Positions 1 through 5,089 of a DNA stretch of 5,089 nucleotides are shown here, piece after piece. The position numbers were made by a program, and so were the translations under genes. Numbering within the stretch: position 1 is the first letter of the stretch; each line of letters starts with the position of its first letter. Source of the stretch: an uncultured Burkholderiales bacterium (GTDB lineage: Bacteria > Pseudomonadota > Gammaproteobacteria > Burkholderiales > Burkholderiaceae_D); NCBI GenBank assembly GCA_903904635.1, contig CAIVDH010000348.1, positions 1 through 5,089 on the forward strand, given 5' to 3'. The notes beneath the pieces were generated by a model. The model was not told the DNA's origin. It saw only the letters and a program-made list of their open reading frames with translations, and did no database searches.

Positions 1-2
1 AC

Positions 3-251
3 AGCCTGGAAAAAAATCAATTTGATGCATTGCGTGTGGGCTACCTCGATGGCAAGTGCAACACCTTAGCCACAGCCGGTGTTGGTTATTCATTCAAAAA
101 ATCAACGGCGCTGGGTTTCATTGGTGCAGTTGGCCCCTATGCACGGGTCATCGCCGAATTGGATAGCAACATGCATCCGGGTTTAGGTTTGGATTTGAAT
201 TCACTTGGTTGCGCGGATGATAGGAAAGCCACGGCTGCGGTACCTGTATAA
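3..251 (+). CDS. C-terminal fragment of an unrecognised protein (possibly outer-membrane), 5' end outside window
   Basis: The reading frame is open from the window's left edge (first full codon AGC at 3-5) to a TAA at 249-251, giving about 82 residues. An internal TTG at 30 lies in frame but need not be the start, because the frame stays open upstream of it. The visible stretch has alternating hydrophobic and polar residues (ATAGVGYSFKKSTAL), faintly like a beta-strand and turn from a Gram-negative porin. However, the protein ends in AVPV rather than the terminal Phe expected of a beta-barrel porin, so I do not assign that family. The ending GCADDRKATAAVPV looks unconserved and could reflect an eroded or frameshifted 3' end. 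A strong terminator 43 bases downstream shows that a transcription unit ends here. That something is translated is moderately likely; the function is unknown. Confidence 0.4.
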   Translation, partial: SLEKNQFDALRVGYLDGKCNTLATAGVGYSFKKSTALGFIGAVGPYARVIAELDSNMHPGLGLDLNSLGCADDRKATAAVPV

Positions 252-293
252 ACGGTTATGTTGCATAGCAATTGGTTGTGTTTCAGTAGCCTG

Positions 294-322
294 AAGCCAC
301 TCTGCGGAGTGGCTTTTTTTTT
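294..322 (+). terminator. Rho-independent terminator after the first gene
   Basis: A perfect 7-bp stem (GCCACTC at 296-302, GAGTGGC at 307-313) closes a TGCG tetraloop. It is extended by two A-T pairs and followed at once by nine T residues (314-322). This is a textbook intrinsic terminator for rightward transcription. It separates the upstream unit from the surE cluster, so surE needs its own promoter somewhere in 323-895. Confidence 0.93.
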
Positions 323-744
323 GAGAAATTCGACACATTACCGACACATAAAATTTTAGTGATCATAGAATGCGGAAAACGATATAAAACAATCTTAGTA
401 AAATCACGCTGAATATTTTTTCTTTCAACGCTAATCAGTATCTTCGTAACAAAATGCTAAATAGAGCAATGTCACGAACTGCACGTTAGTTTACAGTTTG
501 TACACACAGTTTTTAACCTGATTTAAATATTAGCTCTGGCAAATTGAGGATGCCATTATCTGGGGTCTATCGCCATACATCAACGTCATAGTGCACCCTG
601 CTGACTAAACAAAAATTTCTGGAAAGTTCCCACCAGACAAACGCATTTTTTAATAACGGCAAGATCATGCTTTATTTTCAAACACGCTTATGTTCGTTTT
701 AAAACTAAATACGGACTAGGTTCTTTAGCTGCTATCGCCATTGG

Positions 745-788
745 CAGACTTGCATCTGGCTGGCGAAACAGGCTTAGATGCAAGTCTG
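745..788. repeat. Perfect 13-bp inverted repeat with an 18-base loop
   Basis: CAGACTTGCATCT at 745-757 is the exact reverse complement of AGATGCAAGTCTG at 776-788. The 18 bases between (758-775) could add two G-T wobble pairs at the loop edge. No T-run follows on either strand, so it is not a classical terminator. Immediately after it, GGGG (788-791) could pair with CCCC (819-822) around a small CCG/CGG hairpin (801-811), suggesting a wider structured segment. It lies 108 bases upstream of surE. It may be a structured leader or small RNA, a protein-binding site, or a remnant of a mobile palindrome. Only the pairing is observed; the role is unknown. Confidence 0.75.
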
Positions 789-882
789 GGGTAAACCTGT
801 CCGTTCTTCGGCTTTAATCCCCGTATAGCGCATCCTATGTAGTAAGTATGCAGTGAGCTGCAGAATAAGCGCTGCCATCAGG

Positions 883-888
883 TAAAAT
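883..888 (+). promoter_or_regulatory. Possible -10 element just upstream of surE
   Basis: TAAAAT matches the sigma-70 -10 consensus TATAAT at five of six positions and ends seven bases before the surE ATG. If used, transcription would begin at or next to the start codon and give a leaderless or nearly leaderless message. This fits the absence of any Shine-Dalgarno sequence before surE. There is no good -35 hexamer at 16-18 bases; CTGCAG at 858-863 is too far and a poor match. The evidence is a single short motif, so the call is weak. Confidence 0.25.
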
Positions 889-895
889 CTGCTTC

Positions 896-1633
896 ATGAA
901 AATTTTAATTAGTAATGACGATGGTTATCTGGCGCCCGGCATTAACGCTTTAGCCGAGCAACTGGCCTTGATCGCCGACATTGTGGTGGTAGCGCCCGAC
1001 AGCAACCGGTCTGGCTCTTCTAATTCACTCACGCTGGATAAGCCATTACGGGTAGTACAGGCCGCTAATGGTTTTTATTCTATAAACGGCACCCCCAGTG
1101 ATTGTGTACACATCGCCCTGACAGGTATTTTGAGCGAGAAGCCTGATCTGGTGGTCTCGGGCATCAATCAAGGTCAGAACATGGGTGACGATACGCTTTA
1201 TTCCGGTACCGTTGCTGCCGCAACAGAGGGGTATTTGTTTGGCATACCGGCGATCGCATTTTCTCAAGTAGATCATCGCTGGGCACATCTAGATGCCGCT
1301 GCAAAAATTGCTAAAGATATCGTCATGCGTAAACTCGATACCTTGCACAAGCCATTTTTGCTAAACGTAAACATACCAAATTTGCCTTATGAGAAATTGC
1401 AGCGGATAGTGGCTACGCGTTTGGGTAAGCGGCATCAATCTGAGCCAGTCATAAAAAGCCAGGATCCGCACGGCAATGAGATTTTTTGGATAGGTCCGGT
1501 GGGTAAAGCCAAGGAAGCCAGTGCAGGTACGGATTTTCATGCGACTGCACAGGGATGGGTTTCCATTACGCCACTACAAATTGATCTGACCCATAGCACC
1601 CAACTAGAAAGACTTGAACAGGCATTGTCATGA
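896..1633 (+). CDS. surE: 5'/3'-nucleotidase SurE
   Basis: SurE is a cytoplasmic, divalent-metal-dependent phosphatase that removes phosphate from nucleoside monophosphates (and short polyphosphate in some species), and is linked to stationary-phase survival. The 245-residue product has the usual family length. The N-terminus carries the acidic metal motif SNDDG (D8, D9), followed by [14 protein letters not shown] with S39. The conserved block [12 protein letters not shown] supplies N91, the fourth expected metal ligand, and runs into [11 protein letters not shown] (102-112). Late family signatures are also present: [23 protein letters not shown] and [12 protein letters not shown]. The ATG at 896 puts the DD motif at its normal position. 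No Shine-Dalgarno sequence precedes it. The stop overlaps the pcm start as ATGA, so the two genes are translationally coupled. Nothing is truncated and all active-site residues are intact. Confidence 0.97.
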   Translation: MKILISNDDGYLAPGINALAEQLALIADIVVVAPDSNRSGSSNSLTLDKPLRVVQAANGFYSINGTPSDCVHIALTGILSEKPDLVVSGINQGQNMGDDTLYSGTVAAATEGYLFGIPAIAFSQVDHRWAHLDAAAKIAKDIVMRKLDTLHKPFLLNVNIPNLPYEKLQRIVATRLGKRHQSEPVIKSQDPHGNEIFWIGPVGKAKEASAGTDFHATAQGWVSITPLQIDLTHSTQLERLEQALS

Positions 1634-2532
1634 GCGAGAGCAAAGGCGAACCCCCTAAAAAACGTTTTCCATTAACGCTGGATTCGATAACAGGCAAAGC
1701 CGGTCGTAATCGGGCGGCCACTTCCGCACACACCTACAGTACGCAGACCGCCACCCAGAACGCATCCCGTCATTTGCCACGTGCGATCTCAGCGGTACCG
1801 GCTTCATCATCAAATTCCCCATCCGCATCGACGTCTTTGCCTGGCAGCGCCTCGGCACCTGTGATGGCCAGCCGTACCATGAATTCACCCCTGGTCTCGG
1901 AATCTGTGCGCAAGTCCATGGTTAAACGTATAGAGCAGCAGGGTGTAAAAGATAAAGTGGTACTGGCAGCCATGGAGAGCGTACCCAGACATTTTTTCCT
2001 GGAGCCCGGTCTTGCCAGTCAGGCCTATATTGATGCGTCCTTGCCGATTGGCTATCACCAGACGATTTCTCAACCCTATATCGTTGCGCGCATGATTGAA
2101 GTATTGCGGGCCAACTCACGCGGCCCACTCAATCGCGTATTAGAGATCGGTACTGGTTGTGGCTATCAGGCGGCGGTATTGGCGCAGGTAGCACAAGAGG
2201 TTTATTCGATAGAGCGTATCAAGCCATTGCATGAATTGGCGCGAACTAATCTGCGACCTTTACGGATTGCCAATCTGAGATTGCATTACGGAGATGGTAT
2301 GCTGGGCTTCCCTCAGGTTGCGCCTTTTGACGGCATTATTCTGGCTGCAGCCGGTATGCAAGTGCCACAAGATTTGCTAGATCAGATGTCAGTTGGAGGC
2401 AGTCTGGTCGCGCCAATTGGCAATCGCAACCAGGTACTTCAACTCATACGGCGCACTGCTGAAAATGAGTGGATGAGCGAAAATCTTGAACATTGTCATT
2501 TTGTGCCACTAAAATCCGGCACACTAGGCTAA
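1630..2532 (+). CDS. pcm: Protein-L-isoaspartate O-methyltransferase with N-terminal low-complexity extension
   Basis: Pcm transfers a methyl group from S-adenosylmethionine to the side-chain carboxyl of L-isoaspartyl residues, starting the repair of aged proteins in the cytosol. The catalytic domain covers roughly residues 88-300. It has SVPRHFF (117-123), the substrate and catalytic motif TISQPYIVA with S147, and SAM-binding motif [16 protein letters not shown] (171-185). These are followed by the acidic E195 in YSIERI, then [27 protein letters not shown] and the C-terminal HFVPLKSG. E. coli Pcm is about 208 residues; this product is 300 because residues 1-87 form a Ser/Ala/Thr/Pro-rich, probably disordered tail with no recognised domain. 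The ATG at 1630 is favoured by the ATGA overlap with surE and a nearby weak AGG. An internal start at M84 would give a normal-sized enzyme and cannot be excluded. The methyltransferase assignment is secure; the role of the tail is unknown. Confidence 0.96.
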   Translation: MSESKGEPPKKRFPLTLDSITGKAGRNRAATSAHTYSTQTATQNASRHLPRAISAVPASSSNSPSASTSLPGSASAPVMASRTMNSPLVSESVRKSMVKRIEQQGVKDKVVLAAMESVPRHFFLEPGLASQAYIDASLPIGYHQTISQPYIVARMIEVLRANSRGPLNRVLEIGTGCGYQAAVLAQVAQEVYSIERIKPLHELARTNLRPLRIANLRLHYGDGMLGFPQVAPFDGIILAAAGMQVPQDLLDQMSVGGSLVAPIGNRNQVLQLIRRTAENEWMSENLEHCHFVPLKSGTLG

Positions 2533-2551
2533 AACTATCTTGTCTGATGAT

Positions 2552-3565
2552 ATGAATGCTATTTTAATGAAAAGTGACTATTGCCCGCGCCGTTTAATGG
2601 TTCTGGTGTCGTTGCTATCCTTGCTGCTTACTGCCTGCACAGATATGCCCGTCAACGCGCCCATAGATGATAGAACCAACCCGTTAAAATCCCAAAAAAA
2701 ACAAGACGAATCTATAAAGCCTGCGGAACTCATACCCGACAAGCCCGGCTTTTATACAGTGAAGCCGGGGGATAACTTATTGCGTATCTCCAAGCAATTC
2801 AAGCAGGATATTCGCGATCTTGTTGAATGGAATAAACTCAGCAATGCCAATTCCATCAAGGTTGGAGAAACATTAAGAGTGCAGCTTCCAGAGGGGGCAC
2901 AGGTTGCATCGGTCAAGCTAGATTCTGGTGTCGAAAGTAGACCGCTAAATCCAAATTCAGCTGCGCCACAATCAATCCAAAATCCCGTACCACTTGATTC
3001 TGGTGTGGAAGCCAAACCGTTAAATCCCAAACCTGCACCCTCGCCACCAGACAAAAAACCATTTTCTGTAGTGAACAAGTCCGGACCTTTGGGCGACAAA
3101 ATTCCCTATTCTGATCAGGCCTTGGCAGATCTTCAGCGCGGAGAAGCAGGTGCGCCTGCTCGCGGACTGGATGCGCCGCGTAAGGCTGTCGATACGAAAG
3201 AGATATCCGGACGTTTCATCTGGCCCACTGAGGGCACCGTTGTGCAGACTTTTGAAGAATCAAAAAAAGGTATAGACATAACCGGTCAGTCTGGCCAGCC
3301 CATAATAGCCGCAGCAGAAGGCACGGTACTTTATGCAAAGAATATGCGTGGCTATGGCAACCTCATTATTCTTGACCATACTGATGGCATGGTGACTGCG
3401 TATGCGCACAATAAAACTATGTTTATCCGAGAAGGGCAAGTCGTAACAAAGGGTCAGAAAATTGCCGAAATGGGAAATGTAGACTCGGACATCGTTAAAC
3501 TGCATTTTGAAATCCGGCAACTGGGTAGAGTTATTGACCCCATACCTCTGCTGCCCCAGCGCTAG
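2552..3565 (+). CDS. nlpD: NlpD-type murein-hydrolase activator lipoprotein (LysM + degenerate M23/LytM)
   Basis: NlpD-type proteins are envelope lipoproteins that activate the periplasmic amidase AmiC to split septal peptidoglycan. Counting from the ATG at 2552 (337 residues), a hydrophobic segment (MVLVSLLSLLL) leads to lipobox LTAC with the lipidated Cys at 29. A LysM peptidoglycan-binding domain spans about 66-113 (YTVKPGDNLLRIS), followed by a Pro/Ser-rich linker with a duplicated segment. The C-terminal M23 domain spans about 221-337 and includes GIDITG, GYGNLIILDH, AYAHN and LHFEIR. The metal ligands are degenerate: Lys replaces the first His before GID, and Lys316 replaces the first His of HxH. 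This is as in E. coli NlpD, and predicts an activator rather than a protease. The start is uncertain: TTG 2540, ATG 2552 and ATG 2567 are all in frame without a good ribosome site. ATG 2567 gives a compact 23-residue signal peptide. The gene lies 19 bases after pcm. rpoS does not follow. Confidence 0.93.
   Translation: MNAILMKSDYCPRRLMVLVSLLSLLLTACTDMPVNAPIDDRTNPLKSQKKQDESIKPAELIPDKPGFYTVKPGDNLLRISKQFKQDIRDLVEWNKLSNANSIKVGETLRVQLPEGAQVASVKLDSGVESRPLNPNSAAPQSIQNPVPLDSGVEAKPLNPKPAPSPPDKKPFSVVNKSGPLGDKIPYSDQALADLQRGEAGAPARGLDAPRKAVDTKEISGRFIWPTEGTVVQTFEESKKGIDITGQSGQPIIAAAEGTVLYAKNMRGYGNLIILDHTDGMVTAYAHNKTMFIREGQVVTKGQKIAEMGNVDSDIVKLHFEIRQLGRVIDPIPLLPQR
2918..3043 (+). repeat. Imperfect in-frame direct repeat in the nlpD linker
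   Basis: Two 51-base copies (2918-2968 and 2993-3043, period 75 bases or 25 codons) encode LDSGVESRPLNPNSAAP and LDSGVEAKPLNPKPAPS. The first half of each copy is nearly identical at DNA level (GATTCTGGTGT in both), while codon choice differs later, indicating an old tandem duplication. It lies between the LysM and M23 domains, where the length of the flexible linker can vary without loss of function. Confidence 0.8.
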
Positions 3566-3590
3566 GCGAGCAGGTTATTCGGATGCCGTA

Positions 3591-4379
3591 GTGATACCGG
3601 TATTGGTTTTTGATATAGAGACTGTCCCCGATGTAAACGGGCTGCGCGCGCTCAGCGGCATGGGCGCAGACATTCCCGATAATGACGTGGCAGCGGCTGC
3701 CTACACTGCCAGGCGCGAAAAAACAGGCTCGGATTTTCTACAACATCATCTGCATCGTATTGCAGCCATCTCTTGTGTATTTCGCTCTGATGCAGGATTT
3801 CGTGTTCGCTCGCTAGGATCGCTGCAAGACACTGAGCCAAAGTTAGTACATGATTTTTTCCGCGTGATCGATCGCTATACGCCGCAGATCGTTTCATGGA
3901 ACGGTGGTGGTTTTGATTTGCCTGTACTGCACTACCGTGCGCTGATCCATGGCGTGACTGCATCCCGCTACTGGGAGCAGGGTGAACAAGACCGTGATTT
4001 CAAGTGGAATAATTATCTCGCCCGCTATCATTCCCGACACCTTGATCTGATGGACCATCTGGCCATGTACACCGGTCGCGCCAATGCGCCGCTTGATGAT
4101 CTGGCCAAGTTATGCGGCTTCCCGGGAAAAATGGGCGTCGATGGCTCGCAGGTATGGTCGCTCTATCAGGAAGGCCGACTTGTAGAGATCAGAAGTTATT
4201 GCGAAACTGACGTCGTCAATACCTATCTGGTTTATTGCAGGTATCAACTCATGCGGGGTAATTTCACACTGGATGCCTATAATGCCGAGATTGATTTGGT
4301 AAGAACCTCTCTGACTGAGCTGAGTGCACCGCATTGGCAAGAATATCTGTCTGCATGGCCAGCCACAAACAAGCAGTAA
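3591..4379 (+). CDS. Predicted 3'-5' exonuclease, PolB exonuclease-like (DnaQ/DEDDy fold)
   Basis: This product resembles the stand-alone family related to the proofreading domain of DNA polymerase B. From the GTG at 3591 it is 262 residues. ExoI is VFDIETVPD with acidic D8 and E10. ExoII is SWNGGGFDLPVL with N104 and D109. ExoIII is YCETDVVNTYLVY with Y203 and D207. All four catalytic acids and the tyrosine of a DEDDy nuclease are present, so it should be an active metal-dependent exonuclease on DNA or RNA; its physiological substrate is not established. The frame extends upstream to a TTG at 3507 inside nlpD. GTG 3591 is preferred because it yields the compact MIPVLVFDIET opening and avoids a 59-base overlap with nlpD. 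A weak CGGA lies seven bases before it. The gene follows nlpD by 25 bases, probably in the same transcript. Confidence 0.88.
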   Translation: MIPVLVFDIETVPDVNGLRALSGMGADIPDNDVAAAAYTARREKTGSDFLQHHLHRIAAISCVFRSDAGFRVRSLGSLQDTEPKLVHDFFRVIDRYTPQIVSWNGGGFDLPVLHYRALIHGVTASRYWEQGEQDRDFKWNNYLARYHSRHLDLMDHLAMYTGRANAPLDDLAKLCGFPGKMGVDGSQVWSLYQEGRLVEIRSYCETDVVNTYLVYCRYQLMRGNFTLDAYNAEIDLVRTSLTELSAPHWQEYLSAWPATNKQ

Positions 4380-4394
4380 AATCCATTTTTCACC

Positions 4395-4403
4395 TGTAAT
4401 AAT
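4395..4403 (+). promoter_or_regulatory. Possible extended -10 promoter for rlmD
   Basis: TGTAATAAT fits an extended -10 pattern (TGn followed by AATAAT, five of six to TATAAT) and ends 14 bases before the rlmD ATG. No convincing -35 box lies 17 bases upstream, though extended -10 promoters can do without one. Transcription from here would give a very short leader. It may supplement read-through from the upstream operon. The evidence is motif only. Confidence 0.25.
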
Positions 4404-4417
4404 TTCAACCTCTGCTT

Positions 4418-5089
4418 ATGCAAGACATCTTAATCATCGAGTCGTTAGACATGGAAGCACGCGGCGTAGGCCATCTCGATAATGAAGATGGCAGTCCCGG
4501 TAAAGTCGTATTTGTCGAGGGCGCATTGCCGGGGGAGCGGGTACGTTTCAAGTCATTCCGCAAAAAATCCAAATGGGAAGCGGCCACCATGACGGAGCTG
4601 TTGCATAGCTCTTCGCTGCGTGTGACACCAAAGTGCGCCTATTTTGGAGTTTGCGGCGGCTGCGCGATGCAGCATGTGGAATCTTCTGCGCAGGTCGCGA
4701 CTAAACAGCGTGTGCTGGAAGACAATTTGCATTTCATCGGCCGTGTTGATGCCCGTACTATTTTGCGTCCCATACACGGGCCTGACTGGGGATACCGCTT
4801 TCGCGCCCGACTCTCAGTGCGGTATGTGCCTAAAAAAGGTGGCATGTTAGTTGGCTTTCATGAAAAAAAATCCGGCTTCATCGCTGACATGAAAACCTGC
4901 GCAATACTGCCGCCGCAAGTTTCACAAATGCTGGTGCCCTTGCGCGTATTGATAGCTTCACTTGCCATACGCGATCAGGTGCCACAAATTGAGCTGGCCG
5001 TGGGCGATGGCATACAGGGAAAAATCATCGCCATGGTGTTGCGTGTGATGGCGCCACCTACTGTAGAAGATAAAGCCAAGCTGATTGCC
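4418..5089 (+). CDS. rlmD: 23S rRNA (uracil(1939)-C(5))-methyltransferase RlmD/RumA, N-terminal part (3' end outside window)
   Basis: RlmD (RumA) methylates C5 of U1939 in 23S rRNA using S-adenosylmethionine and carries a [4Fe-4S] cluster. The frame is open from ATG 4418 to the window end (224 residues); E. coli RlmD is 433 residues, so about half is visible. Residues 1-60 form a TRAM RNA-binding domain (IIESLDMEARGVGHL, FVEGALPGERV). The cluster ligands are visible as C73, C79 and C82 in CAYFGVCGGC (CX5CX2C), with C161 in DMKTCAILPP as the fourth. The central RNA-recognition region has GYRFRARLSVRYV and VGFHEKKSGFIADM. The catalytic SAM-binding half, with its nucleophilic Cys, lies beyond the edge. 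The TRAM domain and cluster separate it from TrmA; RlmC is a possible but less likely paralogue because it normally lacks TRAM. No Shine-Dalgarno sequence precedes the start, which follows the exonuclease gene by 38 bases. Confidence 0.93.
   Translation, partial: MQDILIIESLDMEARGVGHLDNEDGSPGKVVFVEGALPGERVRFKSFRKKSKWEAATMTELLHSSSLRVTPKCAYFGVCGGCAMQHVESSAQVATKQRVLEDNLHFIGRVDARTILRPIHGPDWGYRFRARLSVRYVPKKGGMLVGFHEKKSGFIADMKTCAILPPQVSQMLVPLRVLIASLAIRDQVPQIELAVGDGIQGKIIAMVLRVMAPPTVEDKAKLIA

Larger units (their letters stand above)
323..895. other. Intergenic region without a convincing gene (573 bases)
   Basis: No reading frame in this stretch has a start, a plausible length and recognisable protein character. 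ATG-initiated frames at 370, 551 and 667 stop within about 5 to 13 codons. A frame open from 605 to a TAA at 815-817 has no good start and reads as unrecognisable basic sequence. The first part, roughly 323-540, is clearly richer in A and T than the flanking genes. The last part holds an inverted repeat (745-788) and the putative surE promoter. No tRNA, CRISPR repeat or transposon end was seen. The region is the only space available for the surE promoter and could contain a small RNA, but nothing in the sequence proves one. Confidence 0.7.

Noticed and set aside
485..530. TTTACA (490-495) and TTGTAC (498-503) as -35 boxes of a promoter
   Set aside because: No acceptable -10 hexamer lies at 16-18 bases; the AT-rich background makes partial matches common.
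551..592. Tiny ATG frame preceded by a TTGAGG that resembles a ribosome site
   Set aside because: It has only 13 codons with no recognisable features; the ribosome-site match is short and likely coincidental.
605..817. Frame open for 70 codons in the intergenic region, ending at TAA 815-817
   Set aside because: It lacks a good start codon and ribosome site, its translation is unrecognisable, and it runs through the inverted repeat, so it is probably chance.
790..830. tRNA-like or riboswitch-like element (GTTCTTCGG segment and flanking stems)
   Set aside because: No cloverleaf, acceptor stem or T-loop consensus can be formed, and it matches no riboswitch class I can recognise.
2752..3099. 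115-codon open frame on the minus strand
   Set aside because: It lies wholly antisense to nlpD, which has clear LysM and linker coding sequence, and its own translation matches nothing recognisable.
3507..3590. Upstream TTG extension of the exonuclease gene
   Set aside because: It would overlap the conserved end of nlpD, and the added 28 residues look like out-of-frame nlpD sequence rather than conserved protein.

Overview
The window looks like chromosomal DNA of a Gram-negative proteobacterium, most likely a betaproteobacterium of the Burkholderiales/Oxalobacteraceae type with moderate GC. This rests on three things: the surE-pcm-nlpD order, a Pcm with a long N-terminal tail, and a nlpD followed by a PolB-type exonuclease and a TRAM-domain rRNA methyltransferase. 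The taxonomic placement is inference from gene order and protein style, not a database match.

Layout. Bases 3-251 hold the C-terminal end of an unrecognised protein, closed by a strong intrinsic terminator (294-322). Bases 323-895 hold no convincing gene. This stretch is visibly AT-rich in its first part and contains a perfect 13-bp inverted repeat (745-788) near its end. From 896 a compact run of five same-strand genes begins: surE (896-1633), pcm (1630-2532, overlapping surE by ATGA), nlpD (about 2552-3565), a PolB-like 3'-5' exonuclease (about 3591-4379), and the 5' part of rlmD/rumA (4418 to the window end).

Function. The cluster joins stationary-phase and damage-repair functions (SurE nucleotidase, Pcm protein repair) with an envelope lipoprotein (NlpD, a LysM plus degenerate LytM amidase activator). 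It then continues into nucleic-acid functions (exonuclease, 23S rRNA U1939 methyltransferase). The gaps are 4-base overlap, 19, 25 and 38 bases, with no terminator between genes, so co-transcription is likely. Ribosome binding sites are weak or absent throughout.

The most notable point is an absence. In many gamma- and betaproteobacteria rpoS directly follows nlpD, but here only 25 bases separate nlpD from the exonuclease gene. I found no CRISPR array, transposase, tRNA or rRNA, and no sign of a novel multi-gene system. The operon itself is ordinary housekeeping; the intergenic inverted repeat and the missing rpoS are the best leads.
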